Shown here one piece after another: positions 1 to 11,662 of a DNA stretch of 64,000 nucleotides. Source of the DNA: Serilophus lunatus (lineage: Eukaryota > Chordata > Aves > Passeriformes > Eurylaimidae); the NCBI GenBank assembly GCA_013399895.1, contig VXBA01001267.1:558001-622000 (forward strand), written 5' to 3'. The notes below the pieces were generated by a model, which searched no databases, was not told the DNA's origin, and saw only the letters and a program-made list of their open reading frames with translations. A program made the position numbers and the translations under genes. Each line of letters opens with the position of its first letter. The stretch's first letter is position 1.

Positions 1-101
1 AAATACATGAAAGTCTCAAATGTTCATTCTATGTATGCAACAAGTTTTGCAAAAGCATCCAGTCAAAAGCAGTATTTGTCGATTAAAGGAACACTTACAT
101 A

Positions 102-535
102 ACGGTGACTCGACCATATCCCTGGCAGCCTGTTCCAATGCTTAACCTCCCTTTCAGTGCAGAAATTCTTCCTAATGTCCAACCTCAACCTCCCTTGGTG
201 CAGCTTGAGACCATTTCTTATCCTGTCATTAGTTGCCTGAGAGAAAAGGCCAAACCCCACCCTGCAACCTACTTTCAGGTGGTTGTAGAGAGCAGTAAGG
301 TCACCCTGGAGCCTCCTTTTCTTCAGGCTAAACATCCCCAGCTCCCTCAGCTGCTTCTTATATAACTTGTGCTCCAGCTGCTTCACCAGCATTGTTACCC
401 TTCTCTGGGCATCATGTCTTTCTTGTCATGAGGTGTCCACAATTGGATACAGTACTCGAGGTGCGGCCTCCCCAGTGTGGAGTACACGGGGACGATCACT
501 GTCCCAGTCCCGCTGGTGACACTGTTTCTGTCATG
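102..535 (-). mobile_element. CR1 LINE, 3'-terminal fragment (antisense)
   Basis: A 5'-truncated copy of the avian CR1 non-LTR retrotransposon. On the minus strand an open frame at 63-392 reads as the C-terminal part of CR1 ORF2, with recognisable stretches RELGMFSLKKRRLQGDLTAL, GLFSQATNDRIRNGLKL and RLDIRKNFCTEREVKHWNRL, which match the frame in the sense copy at 36.6 kb. The upstream part of the copy (about 400-535) is diverged and out of frame. No reverse-transcriptase core is present, so it is a dead insertion. The boundaries are judged from where similarity to the other CR1 copies in the window stops. Confidence 0.9.
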
Positions 536-545
536 ATGTTGCATT

Positions 546-1230
546 TTTGATAAATGAAAGACAACTTAAAATTACCATTTGTCCAAGCTGACATCTTATT
601 CATCTTTTTTTTTTTCCCTCTTCTCTTTTTTTTATGTTTCTGCTTCTGTTTTCCAGTTTCTGCTTAGAAATGTGTTTCAACCCGATTTGTTTCCATGAAC
701 TTCTTTTAAAGCAACAGAACAAATTGATCACAATTTAAAAATATAATAAAAATGTTTATAGCTGCAGTAACTCAAGGAAGATGTTGAATAATGAATAACA
801 GATTTTTCTTTTTAATTCCATTAAAATAGTGTGCTAAAAAAAAATAAACTGACTTCTTAAGCAAAAAACTGATTTTTGCAACATCCCATATTTTGTTCGA
901 ATTGAACTTTGGTTCTGTTTGCTCTGTTGAAGATTTAAAAGCCTCATTAGGAATTAAGAGGAATAAATTTTCTGTCTATTTAGGAACCATTCAAGCAGGA
1001 TGAATCATCATCCATTTCTGTCTCCCTCCTGATTTTAGTAGGTCTGCCATGGTTTGAAGGTGCAACACTTCAGGTAAAGCTCTTACGAAATGGTAATGAG
1101 TAAAACTGTGAGAGAATAGTCACGTCTCAATTCAAGTTGTAATTTATTTTATTAATATTATATAATTTATATTATTTTTTTTAGTATATAACCATTATAT
1201 CTGAAAATGAACTTCAGAAGAAGCTAATTT
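546..1230. other. Unassigned AT-rich sequence
   Basis: No gene or recognisable repeat. It has a short T tract near 606-616, an A tract near 836-843 and a very AT-rich stretch at about 1140-1200 just ahead of the CTTT microsatellite. Confidence 0.6.
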
Positions 1231-1232
1231 CT

Positions 1233-1317
<85 letters not shown>

Positions 1318-1440
1318 TTTCTCTCTTTCGCTCTTTCTTTTGCTCTTTCTTTTGCTCTTTCTTTCTTTTGCTCTTTCCTTTGCTCTTCCTTTTGCTTTTT
1401 CCTTCCTTTTGCTTTTTTGCTCTTTCCTTTTCTCTCTCTC
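1231..1440 (+). repeat. (CTTT)n microsatellite with degenerate flank
   Basis: About 80 bp of almost perfect CTTT units (1234-1313), followed by about 125 bp of decayed pyrimidine-rich repeats in which TTTTGCTC and CTTTC units recur, ending in CTCTCTCTC. The purine/pyrimidine strand asymmetry is complete over the perfect part. The decayed side suggests the array once extended further or evolved by mixed-unit slippage. Confidence 0.95.
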
Positions 1441-3197
1441 AGTGTTATGTTAGAGTCCTAAGGGAAGATTATTAGGATGTCTGGTTCTGGTGTCAGGAAA
1501 GGATCTCTGTTGATAGATATCTTTCATCTCTTTTTCTTATTCCTTCATCATTCAGCCACTTTCCAAATCTTAAAATGTGGGACTGCAACAAGGATAGAAC
1601 TAGTTTTCACTATAGTCAATTCAACAACACTGCATTTGTTGCTCTTACCCCAAGAAATGGAGAAGCCACTGGCAAGGGGTAATACTATTTATTCACTTGG
1701 GAAGGAAGGAAAGTATCGGTGAGTTTTCTGCCTTTAAACTGGAATAAGGCCTCTATCTGGTTCAGGAGGAAAAAGGAGATAATCAAATTTATAGCCTTCC
1801 ACATAGATATATTTTCTTCCTACCTTTGAGAAGATGGGATTTAATTTTATTTGGTACGATGTGAGGTCTTTAGTTGTGTCTGACTGGTCTTTAAATATGC
1901 CTCTTTACATCTATTTCTGCTACCACTAAGGTCTTTCACAGTGGTAGGCAGAAATCTCAGTCATTGAGAGGGATCCTCCCTACACCTGAGACTTGCACTG
2001 ATGTTATCCCAAACTCCCACAACAGTATCACATCATAGCTGAGAGCGGACTGCATGGAGGGTTTTAGATTTGCACAGTTTAGATTGATCTCTTTTTTGAG
2101 GGGGGCAGAGTTGTGGGTGGTGTATACTACATTGCTCAATGGCACTTCTGAGGTAGTGCAATTTGAAGCTAGTAACATGAGTGATTCTGTCAAATAGTGT
2201 TTTACAATAGTCAAACTGAATACACAATGGATAGCAATAAGAAAATCAAACCCTAATCTATAGTATTGAGAAGGGACATTTCTGTACAAGGTATTAATTC
2301 AAATGTATGTCCAAAGCTCACTATTCTTGCATCATAATAATAATGGCAATCCTGGGTCTTACATGTGAGGTTATAGTGGTAATGATCTTCATGTATTACT
2401 GAGAAGAATCTCACTGGCTTGGGAATGTGTGTTTATAATTCAATGTCTGGGCTTAAGTCACTTGTAAAGAAGATGGATTTCTTTTTGACTCTATCTAAAA
2501 CTACCAGAAAAGGAAAAAGTGAAAATAAGAGCTGATTAGTTAACATTTTACCCTGAACATAAATCCCTGGAGAATGCAAAGAACATCCACAAAGGTATTC
2601 TATAATAAGGCATAAGAATTTTTCTTGATGTAATATATCTCATCAGGAATCGAAGCAATCAACACGGTTAACTGCAAAGCTAAGGAAATCTAATCATTAG
2701 CTGAACTGCTCAGCAAATGGTCCATTTTAAGCGGTTCAGTTCACAAGTCACTTAAGATGACAACAAAGTAGCTAGTTCATGAGGGATTGAGTAGTCAAAT
2801 CAGGAGAAAAATTATCAGTGGTACTTAATGGAGGAAAACTGATACAATCATGAATCCTTAGCAAATGGCCTTAAATGTAACAGCAGCTGCATGTTAAAAT
2901 ATGTTATGAGAAAACTCATGCATAGTATCCCCACTGCATATCAAGACGCAATGTCCATTTGGTTTTACATTTTGGTTCTGACTTTTTATGGCAACAGAGA
3001 ATTCAGTCTAACATATGTCAGTGAACACTGAAATCAAGTACTCCGAACATTGATGGTGTTTCCCAAAAGGATGTAAAAATATTGTCTGTTTAAGTTATGT
3101 TCATAATGGGTTGTACATTTTATATTTTGGATTTGTGATGAAAACAGTATTGGTAACATATGGATGTTTTATTTATTGCTGAGCAGTGTTTACAGAG
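1441..3197. other. Unassigned sequence, no gene seen
   Basis: Short open frames occur (for example 1477-1722 on plus and 1957-2289 on minus) but they show no domain, signal peptide or similarity I recognise and look like chance frames. No repeat family recognised. Confidence 0.5.
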
Positions 3198-4391
3198 TGT
3201 ATTGGGTTTGCTAGGCCATGTTTTAGTGGCAGGAGGGATATAGAGGTGGCTTTCATGAGAAGACGCTGCTCTAAGTTTCCCTATGTTTGGCAGACCTAAT
3301 GCCAGCCAACTTTCAGATGGATCCACCACTGGCCAAGGCCAATCCCAAGATGGTAGCTCCTCCGGAATAACACAATTAAGAATTGGGGGGGAAATCTGAG
3401 CAATTGCAATTGCAGCCAGGGAGAGGAGAGAGAATATGTGACAGCAACAAGTCTGCAGACACCGAGGTCAGTGCAGAAGAAGTGGGAAGAGGTAACCCAG
3501 GACCCAGAGCAGAGATTCCACTGCAGCTCATGGTGAGGCAGGCTGTGAACCTGTGATTGTTTAGGAATGGCACTCCTCAATTCTGTGTCCCCACCAAGAC
3601 TTTCCAAAACCATGTGTCTCTTTCATTCCCTCCTGTTTTCACCTCCCATTTCCTGCTACAGTGCTATGGAGTTGAAAATTGGAGGCGTGAAAGGCAAAAA
3701 CATGGGTTGAGATAAGAACAATTTACTGGAAACAGCAATGAGATACAAAAAAGAACAGTAACAGCAACAATATTAATAACAAAAATATACAAAAGAGAGA
3801 GCGATTCACATGCAAGAATTCTCACCGCAGACCTCGTGACTTTGAACAAGAGGGAATGGCTTCCCCCTGTGCCATGTTGTTCTCAACTGGAATGTCCTTC
3901 TCCCTGGAAGCGAGAGAGAGTCCCTTTCCCCCTGCTCCCAGCAATGACACAAGGTCAGGAATAACATTAGGGTCCTGACCATGCCCCTCCAGGCTATTTC
4001 AAAAAAATATCTCTGTCCTGGCTGGATTTAGGACACCCACATGCAGCCTATGGAAGTCCACAGCAGAGCAGATATCTACCTGAAGCCAGTGGAGGACCCC
4101 AAACTGGAGCAGATGAAGAGTGGGAGGAAACCTCCCTCTGAGGAGGAAGGAGTGGCAGAGATGATGTGTGAAAAAGGGAGATATAGAAGGAAGTTGTTTT
4201 AAAGATTTTATTTTATTTCTTATAATTTGTGATCTGATTTATAGTAAATTAAACTAAATTCCTCAAGTCAAGTCTGTTTGTTAGTAACGGATGAGTTGCT
4301 GTCTTACCTTTGCTCATGAACCTAACCCTGTTCAGCTGAGGAGGGGTAATGATAGAGTTGCTTTGGCATCAGCCATGGTCAACCCAACACA
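3198..4391 (+). mobile_element. Solo LTR of an avian endogenous retrovirus (family A), split by a nested LTR
   Basis: The copy begins TGTATTGGGTTTGC and ends CAACCCAACACA, close to the TG...CA rule. The 5-bp flanks are CAGAG (3193-3197) and CAGTG (4392-4396), a target duplication with one mismatch, which suits an ERVL-type or similar 5-bp integrase. Internal landmarks shared with copies at 27.6 kb and 59.0 kb are the GCCAAGGCCAA segment, the GACACCGAGGTCAGTG segment and a CCTCTGAGGAGGAAGGAG segment. The TATA-like site near 3370 and the polyadenylation site near 4242 are both mutated. The LTR is interrupted by another LTR at 3552-4035. No internal retroviral genes are attached. Family name not assigned; a Dfam/RepBase search would give it. 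Confidence 0.85.
3552..4035 (-). mobile_element. Nested solo LTR (family B) inside the family A LTR
   Basis: On the minus strand it starts TGTCCTAAATCCAGCCAGG and ends with AACAATCACA, so TG...CA termini are intact over 484 bp. It carries the GTTCTTATCTCAACCCATG motif that this LTR group shares with the LTR at 60.7-61.3 kb, and a CAGTAAATTG motif where the polyadenylation signal is expected. The sequence on both sides joins to give a continuous family A LTR, so this insertion is younger than its host LTR. The flanking 5-mers (GAACC and CCCAC) do not match cleanly, so the target duplication is lost or unclear. Confidence 0.85.
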
Positions 4392-4399
4392 CAGTGTCC

Positions 4400-4508
4400 A
4401 GGACATCTCTGTTTCTCATACTGTCCATCCCAGCAAGTCAGTTGGGGATGCACAAGAAGTTGGGAGGTGTCACAGTGGGAGAGGTGACCCAAACCAATCA
4501 AACAGATA
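4400..4508 (+). mobile_element. LTR fragment (family C)
   Basis: About 110 bp containing GCACAAGAAGTTGGGAGG and GTGACCCAAACC. The same segment occurs inverted in the longer LTR at 60673-61259, which gives the family. Both ends are missing. It lies between the family A LTR and a CR1 copy, so the 3.2-5.1 kb interval is a stack of insertions. Confidence 0.7.
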
Positions 4509-4519
4509 AAAGACTATAA

Positions 4520-5095
4520 GAAGGACATGGATCTGTTGGAGTGAGTCCAAAGGTGGGCCACAAAGATGATCAGAAGTCTGGAGCACCTCTCTTATGAAGA
4601 TAGGCTGAAAAAGATGAGGTTGTAGTCTGGGGAAGAACTTTCAAACAGACTTTCCAACAGCCTTCTAGAACCAAAGCATGGCCTACAAGAAAGCTGGAGA
4701 GGGGCTTTTGACAAGATCATGCAGTGATAGGACAGAGGGCAATGGTTTTAAACTGAAAGAGAGTAGGTTTAGATTGGTTATTAGACATAATCACAAAATA
4801 TATCAAGTTGGAATGGACCCACAGGGATCATTAAGTCTAACTTGTAGCCCTGCATAGGACTATCCCCAAGAGTCAAACAATGCAGATGAATCTTCTCACA
4901 ATGAGTGTGGTGAGACAATGAAATAGGTGGCCCAGAGAAGTTGTGGGTGTCCTACCCCTGGAAGTGTTCCAGGCCAGGTTGGATGGAGCTTTGAGCCACT
5001 TGCACTACTGGAAGGTGTACCTGCCCATGGCAAGGGGCTTGAACTAGATGATTTTTAAGGTCCCTTCCAACCCAGTCAACTATATGTGACAATGA
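4520..5095 (+). mobile_element. CR1 LINE 3' end, interrupted by a short antisense CR1
   Basis: Sense-strand CR1 3' region: GGAGTGAGTCCAAAGGTGGGC, an ATGAAGATAGGCTGAAAAAG segment, and the terminal AAGGTCCCTTCCAACCCAG segment are all recognisable. The coding frame of ORF2 is destroyed by many substitutions and indels. Between about 4786 and 4886 the CR1 sequence breaks off and resumes after an inserted antisense CR1 tail. The terminal ATTCTATG-type tail has decayed. Confidence 0.85.
4786..4886 (-). mobile_element. Very short antisense CR1 3' tail nested in CR1
   Basis: The stretch reads like the first ~100 bp of the antisense CR1 at 40540: compare AGTTGGAATGGACCCACAGG here with AGTTGGAAGGGACACACAG there, and CCCTGCATAGGACTATCCCC with CCCTGCATAGAACCATCCCC. 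It therefore belongs to the same CR1 subfamily and inserted, severely 5'-truncated, into the older sense CR1. Confidence 0.75.
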
Positions 5096-6263
5096 TATTC
5101 CATGCCATATGATGTTATGCTCAGCAATTATATCTCAGGGCAAGCACATGTTCAGAATTATGAAATTTTTCTTCTCCAGTAACTCTTACCAGTAATGAAG
5201 CCCTGTTTTCTAGGAAATGGCTAAATATTGCCTACGGTTATGAAATAATGAATGAATTCCCTATTTTCCTTTGCCTGTGAACACAACTTTGCTTCATTTA
5301 TTAAATATTTATTATTGTTCTGTTGCATTATTTCAACTCACGAGTTTTTTTGGGTTTGCCCTTTGAACTCATTTCCCACTCCCAATTCAGTGAGTGAGCA
5401 AACAGCTGTGTGCAGCTCAGCTGCCTACCAGGTTTAACTCACAACAATGCCATAAAATAGTCACTATCATAACAATACAATCTATACTGTTTATATAAAA
5501 CAACCTGGCTGCCTATGTTGTTAATGGATGTTTATGATGGCATTGAAGAAAACTTCAGAGCTTCCAAATCCTTACAAGAGCTAATTTGTGAGAGCTGGAT
5601 GCAAGGGAGCAACCAATTCCCCAAAACTCTGCTCTAGCTTTGGAGAGTCATTTGGCTTACACTTCACCAATAGCAAGACCCGTTTTTCTGCTTAAAGGAC
5701 CTTTTAGTTTTTCCAAATAAGTGTTGAGAATAAGTTATACAGTAAATTTGAGTCTTCAAATATTATTCTTGAACAGACTGCCCCATGTAACTTCTGGTCC
5801 TAAAGGTCAAAACTGTGCCATTTAAAGCAATACAATAATTGTGTTTTCACTGAGACTTGGCCAGATTTGTCATGTTTATTCTCTCACAAACATGCATGCA
5901 TATTTTCTACCCGATTTCAGTCATAAATTCTTGTATAACTTGCATAACACTGTCTATTTACATACAGTTCAGGATGAAGATGGGAAAAGAAAAATGAAGG
6001 AAAAGGGGAGGGGCAAAGAGAGAGAAAGAAAGGAATAAAAAACCCTCCCACTTGTAAAATAATCAAATGATAGTTTTAGTATTTTTATTCTCTCTCTGCC
6101 CCAAAATTCCTGATGGTAGAGGCTTTTCAACAGAACAGTTTTTTGCTCCAAAATATATCATTTTTGTCAAGTCTTTTGAAGTTAGAAAGATACCAATGTA
6201 AATAAAACCAGAGGCTATTCAATTCCATTTAAGACTATTCACACGAAATATTATTTATTTACC

Positions 6264-6266
<3 letters not shown>
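5096..6266. other. Unassigned sequence
   Basis: No gene or repeat family recognised. A purine-rich stretch lies at about 5975-6035 (A/G-rich with GAGAGAGAAAG-type units), which is what produces short lysine/glutamate- or serine/leucine-rich frames on the two strands. Confidence 0.5.

Positions 6267-6298
<32 letters not shown>
6267..6298. repeat. (TA)n dinucleotide repeat
   Basis: Sixteen perfect TA units. Confidence 0.95.
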
Positions 6299-6299
<1 letters not shown>

Positions 6300-6310
6300 T
6301 GTTAATATAA

Positions 6311-6352
6311 GTTAATTTAATTACTATATATGTTAATTTAATTACTATATAT
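6311..6352 (+). repeat. Exact 21-bp tandem duplication
   Basis: Two identical adjacent 21-bp units (6311-6331 and 6332-6352), each starting GTTAATTTAATTAC and ending TATATAT. It lies 12 bp downstream of the (TA)n tract, so slippage or break repair at the unstable TA tract is a plausible origin. Confidence 0.95.
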
Positions 6353-9300
6353 GTAGGTGGTATCTCTATTTCACTTCTTGGGGGGAATTTTTCACTAGCA
6401 TTAAGTGATCAGAAAAAACCTAAAATATGCTATTAAACCATGATTTTAGCACACAGATTAATCACATGCAACATGAATAGTTTAGGAAATGTCTAATTAG
6501 CTGAATACCTAAAATATGAACCAGTTAACAGTCCAGAACATGTTTAATTGTCTATTTCAGATTAAAGACATTTGCAGTGCCAATTAGTTACGGATAATTT
6601 AACACTGGATGCTAACATATGTAACATTTCAAATTAGATGCCACAGATACAATTATTGTAGTTCATCAGAACATTCTATTTTATATATTTATTTTTGAAT
6701 GCATTGTAAATAACTGTTTCCTAATTTTTACTCTGCACTTCTCTTATTTTAATTACAATTTTTTCTCCAAAGAAAACAAGCTGGTGTTCTTCACTGACTG
6801 ATTGAAATTTTTTGGAAATTTCAATCTTCAGTGATTTTGTGACATACTTTCAAAGTGAGAAATGGTAGAAAATGCCAATGTAATGATTATAGATGTTGTT
6901 AATGCTTGAGGAAAATCAAAATGTATAAAGAGACCTCCCAAGTGAAGATATAGGCCAGAAAAAGAAAGGGGGGAAAGGATCTTAAAACATGTGGAACATT
7001 TAGATTGAAGCTGCAAGGAAGTTGTCTTTTAGGATGTATCAGAAGTTTGTACTTAACACTGAACACAAGATATGGAAAAACATATGTTATTTACTTACTG
7101 AATTGAGATTTCTCATGATCTTTATTTATCTTCAAAATTATTTTTTATATTGCCAAAAATACCAACTTTGTAATTCAAAGACAATGTCTGTTTTTTAAAA
7201 GTCACATTATTTTGCTTTGTTGTGTAAAGGACTAGGACACAAACCCATCCCTAGGGAGCTGCCAGATGCCTGAGGCTGGGCCTGTCTTGGTGCCCCCCTG
7301 GCTGCCCTGCTTTTGGCTGGCAAGGTGGGACAGGCCCTGGCTGTGTGGCCACCCCAGGAAGCCCCTGATGCTCCCAGCTCCCAGGTAGCTGCCAGCCCTG
7401 CTCTAAACCCTTCTCTTTCTTCTCTCTAACTGTTGTTAATGTATGAGAAAGTATGTGTGCTAAAGGCAAGAACTGCAAAACTAGAGACAGAATTGTAATT
7501 TTTGAGAACAGAACAATTAGCAGCTCAGGTATTTAGGAGGAATAGTAACACAAAATGATATGAAACCATAAGAATACAAGCCCAGGGCACCAGAAGCCAG
7601 TAACTTGGCAACCCTGAAGATGTGCCTGCCCTAAAGAGACCTCTTAGAGCCTGGCTTGTCTTCACTTGTTTGAGCACTGCCGGAACATTAAAGGCTCATT
7701 GTGTCTTCCATCAGGGGTTGTGAGCATATTAATATTACACTAAATCATTAGCGCAAGATGTCAGTTGTGTGCAATAGACAATAAATAAAAGATTTTTACA
7801 TTTAAACTGTGTATCTCTGGTTTGTTGATGATCTGTTTCCCAGTGGTAGAAATAACCAAAAAAAGTGATCCAGAAATGGAATATTAAAATATTTTCAAAT
7901 TTAGAATAGATTGAGGTTGAGCATCATTGATGGTGCTGTTTTAATTTATGAGAACAGACATAGTTGTTTGGATTTATGACAAATGAAAAATATCATTTTA
8001 TCAATGAAGAACTTTCAATTAATAATTCTGGAGTTTTCTGTTATTTTTTGATTGCTAGGAATAGTTACATTTGAAGCAAAAATATTTTATTTTTTTCACA
8101 TAATTGTCAGATTAAAAGAATGAAATATTTTTGGTATATTTATATTAAACTCAGATGGAATTAAGTTATTATGCCTCCTCTGTCTGAATGTTCATAATAT
8201 ATTGTGTAAAATTCTGAATTTTCTCAAAAATATTCTTCATCTTAAGAAAATGCCCTGTGTTGTTTATGAAACCTACATCTCAGAAGTTCTTATCCTGCTG
8301 GAAATTTTGCATCAGAAAAATTGCATTGGGCAGGTCAGAAAAGTGAATTAATTACCTTTGAACACTACAAGACTATGAGAGCCAGTAAAATAATGAGGGA
8401 AATTATAAAAGTTTACTAAACTCATCTCAGAGAGGAAAATGTGTTGATCCAATTGTATACTGTATTTTTTTGTTAAATCAGTCTATACATTAGTTTCCTC
8501 TACTAAGAATGATTTATTTTTAAAACTCTGATTCTCTGAAATAATTAAAAAAAAAAAAAAAACAACAAAAAAATCCCAACCACCTTCTTTTCCTTGAAAA
8601 GAAAGATCTAAGCTATTTCTCTCATTTCTTCACGCTGAAAAAGTGCATGACAGGACTTTTGACCCTCTTATCTTTAGAAAAGATGAAAAATCAATGGTTA
8701 ACAGCCATGCAAGTAAAATATAAATCTGAGATTTGAAATCTTAGGAAAAGATAAAAGTAAGGTTGAGTAACTGGGGACTAGAAAAACATCTGCAAGAAAT
8801 CTTTCTGCAGCAAACAAAACTTTGCCAAACAAATGGCTAATTCAGATCTCATAATTTTTATTCTCACAAAAATAAAAGCTAATGTCCTTTGGAGGCATTG
8901 ACTTTTTTTTATTTCAGAAAGACATTTTTATGTTAGCTCCATTTGACTCCCAAGCAGAAGACTGAATTGGGATGTCTAGAGGGACAGCTGGTGATATTAC
9001 TGATGTTAGCAGCCCTTGCTCTTGAAAGGCTGATCTATCTATGGCACAACAGCTTGACTCGTCCCTGCTCACAGTTCAGTGTGGGTCTTTGTGAGTATGT
9101 CAGTGTGCGAGTGCATGTCTGGGAGTGTGTGGGGGTGTGAGTTGTCAATTCAGGATTATAGAAGTGGACTTCTTTAACAGCCTTGCAAACCCTTGAGGAG
9201 ACAGTATACACAGAGATCTGAACTGAGGTTATTCTCAATTTAAACACTGGAATCTGTTCAGATCTTGGGACTGTTTGATTTTATACTTTATATATATATT

Positions 9301-10497
9301 AGAAATAGAGACATACACTGAGGAATCCTTTAGTTTGTGATGTTATTATTTTCTATTTCTATATCTATTTGCATTAATCCATAGTATTTTCCTCGAATAG
9401 CCACTGATAGTTCTTAGTTTTCTAAGTCATTTACACAGGCTTCTGCTCTTAGGTAGTATGTCTCTGATTTCGTATATTTACAATTCTTACAGTGCAGCTA
9501 TCTTTGGTGACAGATATTCATAATGCTATACTTAAATCAGATATGCAAACAATCGTGTTTTGCTGAGACTTAATCACCAGTGCCTTTCATGTCCCATAGA
9601 GATTAAAAAAATTTAAGTTCTAAGAGCTGGTATATTTTAGTATTGCAGGAGTAGTAAATTAAAGAGGCATTATCAATCTGCAGTAGAGGAAGACCAGGAC
9701 TGTTATGTTTTGAAATTATGATGCAATTGTAAATGTCTAGAAAAAGAGAGGAGCAGTGAAAGATCTGGTTCTACAAAACTAACATTTTTGTCATTTTTTA
9801 ATATGTTTGCCACTTTTCTAAATATTTTAATCAATTCTATACTGTAATTTTAAACTGTTTTTTAAATAATATCTCAGTTTGCTTTTGGAATGTAGTTATT
9901 TGTATAAAACTAGTGAAATATTTACTTATAATGGAGCAATACATGCAAAGCAAAATTAAACATGCACTTTAGTTTTATGCCCATGAATAGTTTACCAAGC
10001 TCATTATATTTAAACACATGCACACATAAGTCCTTAATCCCTCCTTTTCCTTGACTACAATATTTTTATTCTGAGTTTCATTTGTATCTGAGATGAGGTC
10101 AATTTGGTGCAAGTAACAGCATTATTCTTCTACATGTTTGCTTTCATTTGTTAAATGTCTTCCAACATATCACATGGTAAATATTAGCAAAATATGCAGT
10201 AATTTAATTATTCAGATGAAGGCTTAGTGATTTTGGTTAACAATTGAGAACTAACAAAAATATCTAAACTGATGTTGGGCCTTATGGCCCTGGTGCAACC
10301 AGTGGAATGAGATAGGAAACTCAAAGACAGATTCTCACTCCCCTGTAGAGTACCTTGCTCTTCTGAAACAGGAGCTGTTAGCCACCAACTGTTATTTGCT
10401 CCTTTCCCTTTAATTGTTCCTCTAGCAAAATACTGTTTTCATAAGGGCTCCAAAATTATATAATTTTTCCTATCATCTGACCAGTCTTCAAATTACC
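6353..10497. other. Unique AT-rich sequence with one GC-rich block
   Basis: No gene seen over about 4.1 kb. A GC-rich block at 7245-7410 (short C and G runs, CCTGGCTGCC-type words) stands out against AT-rich surroundings and, with an ATTAAAGGCTCATTGTG segment near 7690, could be an old LTR, but I could not find matching ends. A short A tract lies at 8548-8566. A GTGTGTGGGGGTGTG stretch is at about 9123-9140. The block at 6380-6720 is rich in TAATTAG-like homeodomain cores (see findings). Confidence 0.5.
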
Positions 10498-11057
10498 TGT
10501 GGTGGTTTAAGCACCACAATATTAACTAGGGGGCACTCTTAATAGTGACGAGAAGAATGACAGAATGTGACAACAGCGAAACACTTTATTTGTCTGGAGC
10601 TCAAAGAAAGAACAGTTTAGGGAACCCCAGACTCAACACATAAAAACAAGCACCCAGCAAAACCACAAAAAGGAAAACCAAGAAAAAAGGAATAAGGGAA
10701 CTGCTTTCAAAGGCCAGCCAAACTGGCCACAGAGAGGCAGTGGAAAGGAAGAGCCACTTTCTCTTTCTTCTGGAATCTCTGAAAAAAACAACAACACAGT
10801 GAAAGGTTCTCCCCCCCCCCAACCCGGGATGTTATTTGGGGAAGCTTTCAACCTGTAGTTGTGCTCGTGTGGCTCCAATGCCGATGGAGGTGGGCTGAGT
10901 CAAGCCACGGGGCCTGGGAGTAGGAGAGGGGGAGCCGTGCTGCTGCTCTCCAGCTTTGCAGGAAGCCAAAGAGAGTGAACTTCCGTTTCTTCGGGCTTTT
11001 AAGCTCTCCAAGCCCCACGTCAGTCTCGTGGTCTTCTTCCTGGTTTCGCCGCCTCGG

Positions 11058-11185
11058 ATTGGCCAGCGGTCTGGGCTCCACTTCCTCCTTTGAGGCTCCC
11101 GGCTCCAACAAAATGGCGGTTCCCGCCAAAATCTGCGAGCCAACAGCCTCCCGGCGCCATCTTTTGCCGCGGGATGGCTGCCGCC
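11058..11185 (-). promoter_or_regulatory. Promoter-like block in family D LTR: CCAAT, YY1-type and E2F-type motifs
   Basis: Seen directly: ATTGG (inverted CCAAT) at 11058-11062; AAAATGGCGG at 11110-11119, a match to the YY1 core; TTCCCGCCAAA at 11120-11130, which is the reverse complement of TTTGGCGGGAA, the classical E2F site, and forms with the neighbouring GGCGG a perfect 5-3-5 inverted repeat GGCGGTTCCCGCC at 11115-11127; CGCCATCTT at 11155-11163, an inverted YY1 core. The spacing CCAAT to TATA-like element is about 60 bp, as in copy 2. Function is inferred from motif identity only. Confidence 0.6.
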
Positions 11186-11662
11186 TCCCAGAGCACCCGC
11201 CGCCCACAGAACCCACAAAAGGGGGGTCTGGGGCTGACCGGGGCCACAGGAGCTGCCCGGGCCGCGACCACGCCCCTCCCGCCGTGCGGGGGCTGCCCCC
11301 GGGGCTGCCGGCACCGTGGGCTTCTTGTTAGCTTTCCCTCGCGGCAGCGCGGGGCCGACGCCGTCCTCAGGGCACTCCCGTGGTGGCGTGGGGCTGCCCC
11401 GCGCCGGGAGGGACCTGTTGCGTTGACACTGCTACCCACACGGCCAGGGCCGTGTGTCGAGCTTCCCCCTCCCCCCCGCCCGCAGGCGCCGCGGGTGGGG
11501 GGGGAAAGCCCGCACCGGCACCGTGGGCTCCTGGGAGCCGCATTGAAACAGGGAGGGGAGCGAGGGAAGGAAAAAAACCTGAAAAACCAGGGTTTACATT
11601 GAGAACAGGGGGATCCCGTCCCCTTTTCCCCTCCCCGCTCCCTCCAAGAACCTGCCAGCACA

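Noticed and set aside
1957..2289. 110-codon minus-strand frame
   Set aside because: No domain, overlapped by another frame, no repeat or gene similarity recognised.
7221..7760. GC-rich block plus ATTAAAGGCTCATTG as a possible old LTR
   Set aside because: No paired TG...CA ends with matching 5- or 6-bp flanks found. Kept only as an unassigned note.
11000..11560. CpG island as the promoter of a host gene
   Set aside because: The whole island is inside a unit with TG...CA ends and an exact TTACC target duplication, so it is LTR sequence. No exon follows.
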